A DNA stretch of 64,000 bases from Chitinophaga niabensis (lineage in GTDB: Bacteria > Bacteroidota > Bacteroidia > Chitinophagales > Chitinophagaceae): the NCBI RefSeq assembly GCF_039545795.1, contig NZ_CP154260.1, positions 1,679,001 through 1,743,000 of the forward strand, in the 5' to 3' direction. This document shows positions 42,848-50,100 of this stretch, piece by piece. The position numbers and the translations under genes are program-made. Under the pieces are notes generated by a model. That model worked only from the letters and a program-made list of their open reading frames with translations. It ran no database searches and had not been told where the DNA came from. Position 1 is the first letter of the stretch, and every line of letters starts with the position of its first letter.

Positions 42848-42934
42848 AATATACTTTTTTTAGGCTGATATCGGATCAACGATAATACTCAACATGAAAG
42901 GTACTTGCCAGTCCTGGCAGTAATCAACTTATTA

Positions 42935-42964
42935 AACCGCTGATTGGTGTCAGCGGTTTTTTTT
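42935..42964 (+). terminator. Rho-independent terminator of the giant-adhesin cluster
   Basis: AACCGCTGA (42935-42943) pairs with TCAGCGGTT (42950-42958) over a 6-nt loop and runs into a stretch of eight T. It lies 88 nt after the OmpA-like gene and just ahead of the convergent GlxA-type gene. Confidence 0.92.
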
Positions 42965-42966
42965 GC

Positions 42967-43935
42967 TCAGGAATGATGTGCATCCTTATTATACCTGTTC
43001 CTGTAATCCAGCGGTGATAACCCGGTGATCTTTTTAAACAACAACCTGAATGCTTTCACATCGTTATATCCTATATCGTACATCACTTCATTGATATTCT
43101 TCCTTGTTGTTTCCAGGCTCTTTTTTGCTGCTTCTATTTTTATGCGCTGTAAATATTCCGCAGGTGTGTTCATCGTGGCTTTCTTAAAGCGCCTGTCGAA
43201 ATTCCGCCGGTCGATATTAAAAGCAGCTGCCAGTTCTTTCATACTGATCTTATCACTGAGATTATTTTCCATATACTGCTGCACTGCTTTGATGGCTTCA
43301 TCTTCATGATTCTTTTGCCCGGTGAAAATGGTGAAAGGGGACTGGCTGCTTCTGCTCAGGTCTATTTCAAAGAACTTGGCACAGAAGATAGCTGTTTGCC
43401 GGTTGTAATACTTCTCCACGAGGTACAGTATGAGGTTCATGGAAGAAAGCGCGCCACCCGTGGTATAAACACCCTGTTCATCTGTGATGATCTTTTCTGT
43501 TTTCAATTCCAGTTCGGGGAACATCTCTCTGAACACTTCTGCAGCCTGCCAGTGCGTGGAGCATTGTTTGCCGTCCAGTATCCCTGCTGCAGCAAGGAGG
43601 AAAGCGCCGGTACAAAGACTGGCCACTTCAGCACCCTGTTTATATTTTGCGGTCACCCATTCAATCAGCGGATTATTATGTTTGAGTGTTTTATTGACGT
43701 GTTCATCCAAAGCAGGTATTAAGATGAGATCTGCTTTGGGTTTATCGGTTAGCAATACATCCGGATGTATGGAGAACAAACCTTTATGCAGTACTGTTTT
43801 GCGGGAGTTGCTCACCAGCTTTATTGAAAACACTTCTCCATGATATTCATTCGCCTTCGTGAATACTTCGTAAGCAAGTATCACGCTGCTCAGGTTAGAA
43901 TGATTTTCCGGGATTAAGATGGCCAGATTTTTCAT
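42967..43935 (-). CDS. GlxA-family transcriptional regulator (DJ-1/PfpI domain plus AraC HTH)
   Basis: A 322-residue regulator. Residues about 1-190 form a DJ-1/PfpI glutamine-amidotransferase-like domain with the nucleophile-elbow Cys at 108 (ASLCTGAFLLAAAG), and residues about 215-315 form an AraC-type double HTH (ISMKELAAAFNIDRRNFDRRFKK; VMYDIGYNDVKAFRLLFKKITGLSPLDYR). In this family the first domain is thought to sense a ligand rather than act as an enzyme. The gene is divergent from the DUF1569/VOC pair, with 95 nt between them, so it may regulate them; this is inference. TAGCTTTA, one base off the TAnnTTTG box, lies about 6 nt before its ATG. Confidence 0.93.
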   Translation of the reverse strand: MKNLAILIPENHSNLSSVILAYEVFTKANEYHGEVFSIKLVSNSRKTVLHKGLFSIHPDVLLTDKPKADLILIPALDEHVNKTLKHNNPLIEWVTAKYKQGAEVASLCTGAFLLAAAGILDGKQCSTHWQAAEVFREMFPELELKTEKIITDEQGVYTTGGALSSMNLILYLVEKYYNRQTAIFCAKFFEIDLSRSSQSPFTIFTGQKNHEDEAIKAVQQYMENNLSDKISMKELAAAFNIDRRNFDRRFKKATMNTPAEYLQRIKIEAAKKSLETTRKNINEVMYDIGYNDVKAFRLLFKKITGLSPLDYRNRYNKDAHHS

Positions 43936-44018
43936 ATTGTAAAGCTAAGCACGTGCATTGTCCAAAACAACCCCTCATTATGTCAATTTAACACCCCATA
44001 CGGCTGAGAATTAGACAA

Positions 44019-44026
44019 TACCTTTG
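44019..44026 (+). promoter_or_regulatory. Exact TAnnTTTG box 4 nt before the DUF1569 start codon
   Basis: TACCTTTG matches the Bacteroidota -7 consensus exactly. The ATG begins at 44031, so a start at the usual distance would give a leaderless or nearly leaderless mRNA. No good -33 TTG was found at the expected spacing. Confidence 0.4.
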
Positions 44027-44030
44027 GTGT

Positions 44031-44483
44031 ATGAAAACAATATTCGATAAAGCAACAAGAGATGAACTGATCAACCGGATCATTGCTCTCGATGAAAACA
44101 GTACCGCGCAATGGGGTAAAATGAACTTTCATCAAATGTTGAGGCATTGTACATTGTGGGAAGATCTGCCGCAGGGCAGGTTGCATTTAAAGCAGGAATT
44201 CCTCGGAAAGATCTTCGGAAAGTTCGCTTGGTGGGCTACTATGCGTAATGACCGGCCTTTTGATAAAAATGTGCCTGCCAGTCCTGAAGTGCAGGTGAAA
44301 GAACCTGTCACTGTGAATATAGCCGAAGAAAAAAAGAAATGGATCAGCCTGATAGAAGCGTATCCGCATTTAAGTGCTCATCATAGTATTATGCATCCTT
44401 TCTTCGGTAAACTGAATAGAGACCAGGTAGGGCGCTTAGCCTACAAACATACAGATCATCATCTTCGTCAATTTAATAGCTAA
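44031..44483 (+). CDS. DUF1569 (DinB-like) protein
   Basis: A 150-residue cytoplasmic protein of the DUF1569 family, a branch of the DinB/YfiT four-helix-bundle superfamily that usually holds a metal through three His residues. Candidate ligands are in MNFHQMLRHC (about 26-35), HHSIMHPFFGKL (about 122-133) and HTDHHLRQF near the C-terminus. The Trp-rich middle (FAWWATMRNDRPF) is typical of the family. Such proteins are often thiol-dependent transferases or stress proteins; the substrate here is unknown. The VOC gene starts 3 nt after its stop codon, so the two are translated as a pair. Confidence 0.85.
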   Translation: MKTIFDKATRDELINRIIALDENSTAQWGKMNFHQMLRHCTLWEDLPQGRLHLKQEFLGKIFGKFAWWATMRNDRPFDKNVPASPEVQVKEPVTVNIAEEKKKWISLIEAYPHLSAHHSIMHPFFGKLNRDQVGRLAYKHTDHHLRQFNS

Positions 44484-44486
44484 CTC

Positions 44487-44870
44487 ATGAAACTCTTCAA
44501 AGATTCCATTTTCTGGGTAGAAATTGCCGTATCTGATTTTGACAGGGCAAAGAAATTCTACAGCACTATTTATGATTATGATATGCCGGATATCGATACA
44601 GGTGATGGCCGTATGGGCTTTCTGCCACACGATAGAGATGCAGGAGGTATTGGTGCAGCTATTGTATCAGGGCCGGATTATACACCGGCAAATATTGGGA
44701 TAAAGATCGTGCTGAATGGCGGTAAGGATCTTGGGGAAGTATTAGATCGTGTGGAGAAGGCAGGAGGTAAAGTGATCAAACCTAAAAAGAAGGTATCTCC
44801 TTCATTCGGCTGCCTGGGTACTTTTGAGGATACCGAAGGAAATGTTGTTTCCCTGCATTCTATGCAATGA
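44487..44870 (+). CDS. VOC-family (glyoxalase/bleomycin resistance fold) protein
   Basis: A 127-residue protein with two beta-alpha-beta-beta-beta units of the vicinal-oxygen-chelate fold: WVEIAVSDFDRAKKFYSTIY at the N-terminus, then IGIKIVLNGGKDLGEVLDRVEKAGGKV, closing with FGCLGTFEDTEGNVVSLH. The last block is the usual site of a metal-binding Glu. It resembles the small PhnB/glyoxalase-like proteins whose substrates are mostly unknown. It overlaps functionally with nothing else nearby except the coupled DUF1569 gene, 3 nt upstream, and the divergent GlxA-type regulator. The 280-nt spacer after it holds an 11-bp repeat array. Confidence 0.88.
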   Translation: MKLFKDSIFWVEIAVSDFDRAKKFYSTIYDYDMPDIDTGDGRMGFLPHDRDAGGIGAAIVSGPDYTPANIGIKIVLNGGKDLGEVLDRVEKAGGKVIKPKKKVSPSFGCLGTFEDTEGNVVSLHSMQ

Positions 44871-44890
44871 TGCTATATTACCCATATACC

Positions 44891-44944
44891 CTGACCGAAC
44901 GTGAACCGAACCTGAACCGAAGGAGAACCGAACAAGAACCCTAT
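44891..44944. repeat. Degenerate 11-bp tandem repeat, five units
   Basis: Starting 21 nt after the VOC stop codon, the units read CTGACCGAAC, GTGAACCGAAC, CTGAACCGAAG, GAGAACCGAAC and AAGAACCCTAT. The core is GAACCGAA with a period of 11 bp, close to one helical turn. The first unit lacks one base and the last is degraded. Confidence 0.75.
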
Positions 44945-45021
44945 GTGAAGATGTGTTAAAATAGTATTAGAAAAGGAGGGCTTTAAGAGGAGATTAACCT
45001 CAAGATACGAACTTTCCCTCA

Positions 45022-45114
45022 ATGGTATTACCGCTGGCTGCCTGTTCAAAAAAGAAGGATGCAGATGCTACAGATAGCACCGTTGGTTATGGATATATAA
45101 GAATATCAGATTAA
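45022..45114 (+). pseudogene. Possible remnant of a lipoprotein gene (30 codons)
   Basis: A short open frame reads MVLPLAACSKKKDADATDST and ends ten residues later (YGYIRISD at the end). LAAC-SKKKD looks like a lipobox followed by the usual polar lipoprotein start, but there is no positive n-region or hydrophobic stretch before it, and an in-frame stop lies 27 nt upstream of the ATG. It may be the leftover of a deleted lipoprotein gene, or chance. Confidence 0.25.
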
Positions 45115-45146
45115 AAAAGGGCCCGTATTAAACGGACCCTTTTTCA
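45113..45146. terminator. Terminator of locus B, possibly bidirectional
   Basis: AAAAGGGCCCGT (45115-45126) pairs with ACGGACCCTTTT (45132-45143) with one wobble and a short AT-rich loop. T-runs follow on both strands. On the minus strand it lies 5 nt after the GH16 stop codon. Confidence 0.88.
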
Positions 45147-45150
45147 TGTA

Positions 45151-48100
45151 TTACAGTTTGATGAACTGTACGGATTTAGATCCTGCTTTCCCTTCCAATC
45201 TCAAAATATAAGTACCGCTTCCGAGGAAATCCACCGGTTTGGTGAATCTTGTATCCCCTTTGCTGATATTCCATCTGCGTATCATTCTTCCATTCATATC
45301 CAGCAGTTCCACTAACTGGTAATCATGTTCGCCCAGTTCCATGGTAATGGTACCGGTGGCCGGGTTGGGATATACCTTCAGTGTATTGCTGAGATTTTCA
45401 AATTTAAAGTGCTGGTTGCTGTTTGCTGCCATGAAGCCGGCGCCGGGATCTGCAGCACAGTTATCGATGCTGAACCAGTTAAACTTAAAGCTGCCCTGGT
45501 ACACCCTTACGTTCGCATAACTGAAGCCGGGTAAAGTGATGGTATCAGAAATGGTTGCCCACTGGCCATTGGTATTGGGCAGGGCAATATAGCCATAGTT
45601 AATACCACTTTCTTCTATCCTTATCTTCGCCGCTGCAGTAGTGGATACCCTGAAACGGATATTGTACCTGCCACGCACAGGGATATTCAGTTTATTATAC
45701 GCGAACCAATGGTTCACAAGCAAACCGGTGAAGTTCTGTACACCACTGGTGTCTGTGGTTGTTTCCAGCGTGGGAGCACTATGGCGGGAGGAAGCGCTTT
45801 CTGCTTCGTAACGTTTGTTGAAAGTACAAATGTAGTCCAGCGTAAATACACCTGATCCGCTAATGGAATCTTTGGTGGCAGTAACAATACCGGGATTTGT
45901 GCCAGCTGTTAATGCACCGGCCTGTGTGATGCTGTTACCTGCACCTGTAACACTCCAGGTGGCACCAGTAACGGCAAATGCGCTATCATACTGATCATAC
46001 CCTTTAGTAGTGAACAGTTGTGATGCGCCATAAGGAATAACGATGGTATCAGGCACTATTTCAATACGTGCCAGCCTGGGTAATGGCAGTATATTGATCT
46101 TCGCTGAATTACTAAAACTGTCTACCGATGCATATACATTGTATATACCGGCTGTGGAATCTGCCGTGAACACTCCTTTGTAATTGAAGTTACCTGCTCC
46201 GCTTTGTGCGCTCCACAGGGGCGTAACATCCAACCGGCTATTGTCTGATGCGTAGACTACTGCAGTGAATTGTTTTTTACCACCTACAAATACACTCGTA
46301 CTGTCCGGCGTAATATCAATATTGGCCACATTCAGATCAGCCGCATTCACAATCTTCAGCCAGTTGAAATTCCAGCCCGAGGTAAGTGCATTTATCCTGA
46401 TGGTCTGATTACCTGCGGGGAGATTAATGGGAACAGTGGTAAAGGTTCTCCAGTTCTGCCATCCGCCGGTAGGTGCAAACTTAACAGTGGAAAGTACATT
46501 GTTGTCGCGTACAAGCTGAATGGTGCTGGCTGTACTTACAGCCACCCTGAACTGAAAGCGGTAAGCGCCTGCGGCTGGTACATGAATATCATATTCCAGG
46601 AAAGAAGAAGAACCAATATAACTCACATTCAGCACACCGCTGGTGTCTGCTGCAGTTTCTGTACAGCAGATATTGGTATAATCATTGGCCTCTGCTTCTA
46701 TCCGTGCAGGAATGAGTTTGTAATTGGGGGTTCTTATATTAACACCGGTGGAAACGGACAAAGTATCTCCGCCATAGATCGCGGTTGCTTTTACAGTGCC
46801 TGCTGTGTTAATGGTTGCTACACCATTCGTATCAATGGTATTGCCGGTGCCGGTAATACTCCAGGTGGGCGTAATGCTCATTGGCCGCTGGTTCTGGTCG
46901 AATATTCTTACACTGTACGGTAACTGTTTACCTGCTACAACGGAACGGCTCAGCGGACTGATCACCATACTATCCAGCACAGGCGTACCCAGGCCTTTTT
47001 GATATACATGTACATAATCTATCAGCAGGCTGTCCGGCCAGTCCGCATGTGTAATGGCACCACCCATACCACCGCCGATGGCCAGGTTAAGGATGATGTG
47101 GAACTTCTGATCAAAGGGCCAGTCCTTATAATCCGTATGTGGGTTCTGATAAGTATAAACGTGTACCGTATCATCGTATGTGAACCGGATGGAATCTTCG
47201 CTCCACTCTATCGCGTATTTATGAAATGCTGTATGCGCGGTAGGGATGGTTTTGGTGTTGGACAAATGGCCACCGTTCTGCCAGTTACTATTTTTGGTAT
47301 GTACAGTGGAAAGTACTTTTCCCAGGTTATTACCTACATGTTCCATAATATCCAGTTCTCCACTGGCAGGCCAGGCACCGTATGCACTGGTGGTAGGCAT
47401 AAGCCAGATGGCAGGCCAGGAGCCGCGTGCTTTAGGCAGCTTCGCTCTTACTTCCACTTTGCCGTATTTGAAATCAAACTTGTTCTGGGTAATGATACGG
47501 CCGGAGGACCAGGGTTCTGTGGTTACAATATTGGGATAGTCTTTTTTACCCGTGATCACCAGGTTGCCATTCCGCAGGCGGGTATTATCATAACTGGTAT
47601 CAGTATACACCTGCTGTTCTCCGTTGATCCAACCTTTAGGGCGTGGATCTACCGTCCATTTGCTGAAATCAGGATGGCCGGTGGTGTTGAATTCATCACT
47701 GAAAACAAGCGTCCAGTTGGGGTTTCCTTCCAGTACCACATTGCCGGTAAGCTGATAGGTGCTCATGTTAGGGCTGGCCAGTTCTGTACCGGAAACAGTG
47801 AACTTTAAATTAGTACGGGAATAGATAACAGGTGAATTACCAGCCAGTATAATATGGGCTGTGGTATCATTCACCCGTACCACGTTACCGATGCTCACAC
47901 CGGAAGGCAGGTTCAGTGCCTGCCAGCTGGCAGCATGTAACACGGAATCGAAAGTATTGCCGTGCAGGTTGGCTACCAGTACTGTACTGTCTTCCTGCCC
48001 CATGGCAATGGAAGCATTGTTCAATGCGATGGTAATGGGGTTGGGGCCTTGTACATAATCGAAATACAGGGTGCCGTTCGCTTTTCTGCCATCCATGAAA

Positions 48101-48585
48101 TGCACTTCAATGCGGTTGAAGTCTTTACGGTTCTTTACACTGGAGAAGTTATAGGTGGCTTCTTCCCAGGTGTTCGCGTTTTTGATCCTGTACGTGAAAT
48201 ACACGGCTTTGGTGTGATCTGAACCGGGTTGTAATTTGAAGAGCACATCTTCTTTCAGGCTGCTGTAAACAAGTAGTTTAAATGTGCTGTTGACGCTGAT
48301 GTCCAGCGAATCTGTGAGGGTGCAGCCTGTGGACATCCATTCGGAACAGGTAGTGTCTTTTGTAAATTTCGCTACATGTGAACTGAGATTTAATCCTGAA
48401 ATACTTGGGTTTACTGCGTTAAACAGTATGCTTCCGGTAGCAGTGGGCGGGCCGATCCAGGAGGTCCAGTGACCGGAGCAGGGGCCATTGCCTTCCATGT
48501 CATCGAAAAGCAGGAACTGGGCCTGGAGTTTGCCGCATAACAGCAAACTGAGCACCATTAAAAGTGCAGTGATCTTTTTTTTCAT
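45151..48585 (-). CDS. Secreted GH16 endo-beta-glucanase with CBM6-like domains and T9SS type A tail
   Basis: A 1144-residue multidomain enzyme. Signal peptide 1-22; a beta-sandwich, possibly carbohydrate-binding, 23-180; a linker beta domain to about 285; the GH16 catalytic domain, about 291-531, with the active-site motif GELDIMEH (nucleophile Glu410, Asp412, acid/base Glu415), the laminarinase form with the extra Met; a Big-like domain, 535-617; a CBM6-like domain, 627-746 (ARIEAEAND); two more Big-like domains, 752-915; a second CBM6-like domain, 924-1042 (RYEAESAS); and a T9SS type A sorting domain, about 1068-1144 (LKVYPNPATG to FIKL). It should cleave beta-1,3- or mixed-linkage glucan outside the cell. 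It is the last gene of locus B, 61 nt after SusD. Confidence 0.94.
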   Translation of the reverse strand: MKKKITALLMVLSLLLCGKLQAQFLLFDDMEGNGPCSGHWTSWIGPPTATGSILFNAVNPSISGLNLSSHVAKFTKDTTCSEWMSTGCTLTDSLDISVNSTFKLLVYSSLKEDVLFKLQPGSDHTKAVYFTYRIKNANTWEEATYNFSSVKNRKDFNRIEVHFMDGRKANGTLYFDYVQGPNPITIALNNASIAMGQEDSTVLVANLHGNTFDSVLHAASWQALNLPSGVSIGNVVRVNDTTAHIILAGNSPVIYSRTNLKFTVSGTELASPNMSTYQLTGNVVLEGNPNWTLVFSDEFNTTGHPDFSKWTVDPRPKGWINGEQQVYTDTSYDNTRLRNGNLVITGKKDYPNIVTTEPWSSGRIITQNKFDFKYGKVEVRAKLPKARGSWPAIWLMPTTSAYGAWPASGELDIMEHVGNNLGKVLSTVHTKNSNWQNGGHLSNTKTIPTAHTAFHKYAIEWSEDSIRFTYDDTVHVYTYQNPHTDYKDWPFDQKFHIILNLAIGGGMGGAITHADWPDSLLIDYVHVYQKGLGTPVLDSMVISPLSRSVVAGKQLPYSVRIFDQNQRPMSITPTWSITGTGNTIDTNGVATINTAGTVKATAIYGGDTLSVSTGVNIRTPNYKLIPARIEAEANDYTNICCTETAADTSGVLNVSYIGSSSFLEYDIHVPAAGAYRFQFRVAVSTASTIQLVRDNNVLSTVKFAPTGGWQNWRTFTTVPINLPAGNQTIRINALTSGWNFNWLKIVNAADLNVANIDITPDSTSVFVGGKKQFTAVVYASDNSRLDVTPLWSAQSGAGNFNYKGVFTADSTAGIYNVYASVDSFSNSAKINILPLPRLARIEIVPDTIVIPYGASQLFTTKGYDQYDSAFAVTGATWSVTGAGNSITQAGALTAGTNPGIVTATKDSISGSGVFTLDYICTFNKRYEAESASSRHSAPTLETTTDTSGVQNFTGLLVNHWFAYNKLNIPVRGRYNIRFRVSTTAAAKIRIEESGINYGYIALPNTNGQWATISDTITLPGFSYANVRVYQGSFKFNWFSIDNCAADPGAGFMAANSNQHFKFENLSNTLKVYPNPATGTITMELGEHDYQLVELLDMNGRMIRRWNISKGDTRFTKPVDFLGSGTYILRLEGKAGSKSVQFIKL

Positions 48586-48618
48586 AACGATGGGATTGTG
48601 GGTTTTTTAAAAGGAAAC

Positions 48619-48636
48619 ACTGCCTTACGGGGCAGT
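48619..48636 (-). other. Small hairpin between susD and the GH16 gene
   Basis: ACTGCC (48619-48624) and GGCAGT (48631-48636) form a 6-bp stem over a 6-nt loop in the 61-nt spacer. On the minus strand no strong T-run follows, so it may set relative expression or mRNA processing rather than end transcription. Confidence 0.35.
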
Positions 48637-48646
48637 AAAAAGGGTA

Positions 48647-50089
48647 TTACAAATTAGGGTTCACCTGTGCATCTGCTCCTGGTATGGGCAGCACGTAATC
48701 TTCTTTGGTAATGGTGCCAGTGAACTTCAGATCTCCTGGATCTTTTACTGCATTGGCAGCTTCCACCTGTTCCAGGCGCACAAGATCAAACCAGCGGTTC
48801 CATTCACCGGCAAATTCCCATTTGCGTTCATCCATTACTGCATTCAGGAAATCTGCAGAAGATAAACCTGAGAGCGGCAGCAGGCCTGCACGTACACGTA
48901 CATCGTTCAAGGCAGTATAAGCTGCAGCATCCGGAGCAGTACCGGAACGGGCCAGCGCTTCTGCATAAATGAGCAATACATGCGCGTACCGGATCATGAT
49001 CACAGGGTTGTTAGACATGTAGGTAGCCTTGGTGCCGGACTGGATGGTGAACTTTTTATAGTAAGGATGTTTAGTGGTAGTGCTCTGCCAGGGAATGGTA
49101 TTGCCGGCTACTACAAAGGACGTTGAGAACGTTGCGTCTTTACGGGTGCCGGCAGGGAAATCATTGAAGAATTTGATCTCAGGGAAGAAATCGCTCCAGC
49201 CGCTTTCATCTTCGGGCATGGTGGACAGGCCATAGAAAGAATTATAAGTGATCCACTGTCCGCGGGTGAAAAGGGTGAATACATCTTCGGAAGTACCGCC
49301 TGCAAAGATCTTCAGGAAACCACCCTGGTAAAGATCAAATGCATAGGCTGCTTTATTGTCTATTACTTCTTTTGCCTTTGCAGCAGCTAATGCATATTTG
49401 GTGGCATCTTTAATGGGCCAGCCGCCTTGTGTGAGATATACATCTGCCAGCAGGGCTTTTACAGATCCTTTGTTGGGCCTGCCAGCTGCACGTTTGGTGT
49501 TGGGTACCCATTCTTCTGCTTTGGCAAGGTCTGCTTCAATCAATTTATACACTTCCGCAGGTGTGCTTTTTTTGAGGGTCAGGTATTCCGGGCTGTACTT
49601 TTCAGAAGGAATAATGGGTACTGCTCCCCAGAAACGTGTAAGCCAGTAATAACACAATCCGCGCAGGAAATAGGCTTCTCCTACGATCACTTTAATGGTG
49701 GCTTCATTACCATCTTTTATAGCAGCATAGTTATTGATGATATTAGTGGTGGATTGAATGGTTTTGTAACAACCCCGCCAGATAGGCACCATGCGGCTGT
49801 TGAGGGACGACACGGTAAAGAGGTCAAACTCCCTGAACTCTTCTTTATTAGAGCCGGGATGTGTGGTGAGGTCATCTGCGCCCATGCTCATAGCAATCTG
49901 GCTCACCGTGGTGAATCCACTTTCCCAGGGAACCATCAGGCTGCCGTATGCACCGGTGAGTGCGCTTTCCAGGCCACCTTCACTGCTCAGCCCTTCGGAG
50001 CCAATCACAAGGCCCTGCGGTTCTTCTATCAATTGTTTGCTGCAACCGGTAGCGAGGAATAATAGTGTGATGATAAATATCTTCTTCAT
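48647..50089 (-). CDS. SusD/RagB-family surface lipoprotein (locus B)
   Basis: A 480-residue SusD-type glycan-binding lipoprotein with a signal ending at Cys16 (LATGC). Typical SusD features are the RGLCYYWLTRFWGAVPII helix (about 143-160), the TPR-like helices after it, and the closing block DERKWEFAGEWNRWFDLVRL followed by YVLPIPGADAQVNPNL. It starts 11 nt after the SusC stop codon and precedes the GH16 gene, so it probably binds beta-glucan oligosaccharides delivered by that enzyme. The length is normal for the family. Confidence 0.95.
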   Translation of the reverse strand: MKKIFIITLLFLATGCSKQLIEEPQGLVIGSEGLSSEGGLESALTGAYGSLMVPWESGFTTVSQIAMSMGADDLTTHPGSNKEEFREFDLFTVSSLNSRMVPIWRGCYKTIQSTTNIINNYAAIKDGNEATIKVIVGEAYFLRGLCYYWLTRFWGAVPIIPSEKYSPEYLTLKKSTPAEVYKLIEADLAKAEEWVPNTKRAAGRPNKGSVKALLADVYLTQGGWPIKDATKYALAAAKAKEVIDNKAAYAFDLYQGGFLKIFAGGTSEDVFTLFTRGQWITYNSFYGLSTMPEDESGWSDFFPEIKFFNDFPAGTRKDATFSTSFVVAGNTIPWQSTTTKHPYYKKFTIQSGTKATYMSNNPVIMIRYAHVLLIYAEALARSGTAPDAAAYTALNDVRVRAGLLPLSGLSSADFLNAVMDERKWEFAGEWNRWFDLVRLEQVEAANAVKDPGDLKFTGTITKEDYVLPIPGADAQVNPNL

Positions 50090-50100
50090 GGAATATCTTT

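Noticed and set aside
46999..47808. 269-codon plus-strand ORF opposite the GH16 catalytic domain
   Set aside because: The minus-strand frame encodes the complete GH16 domain with its catalytic motif; the plus frame has no recognisable features.
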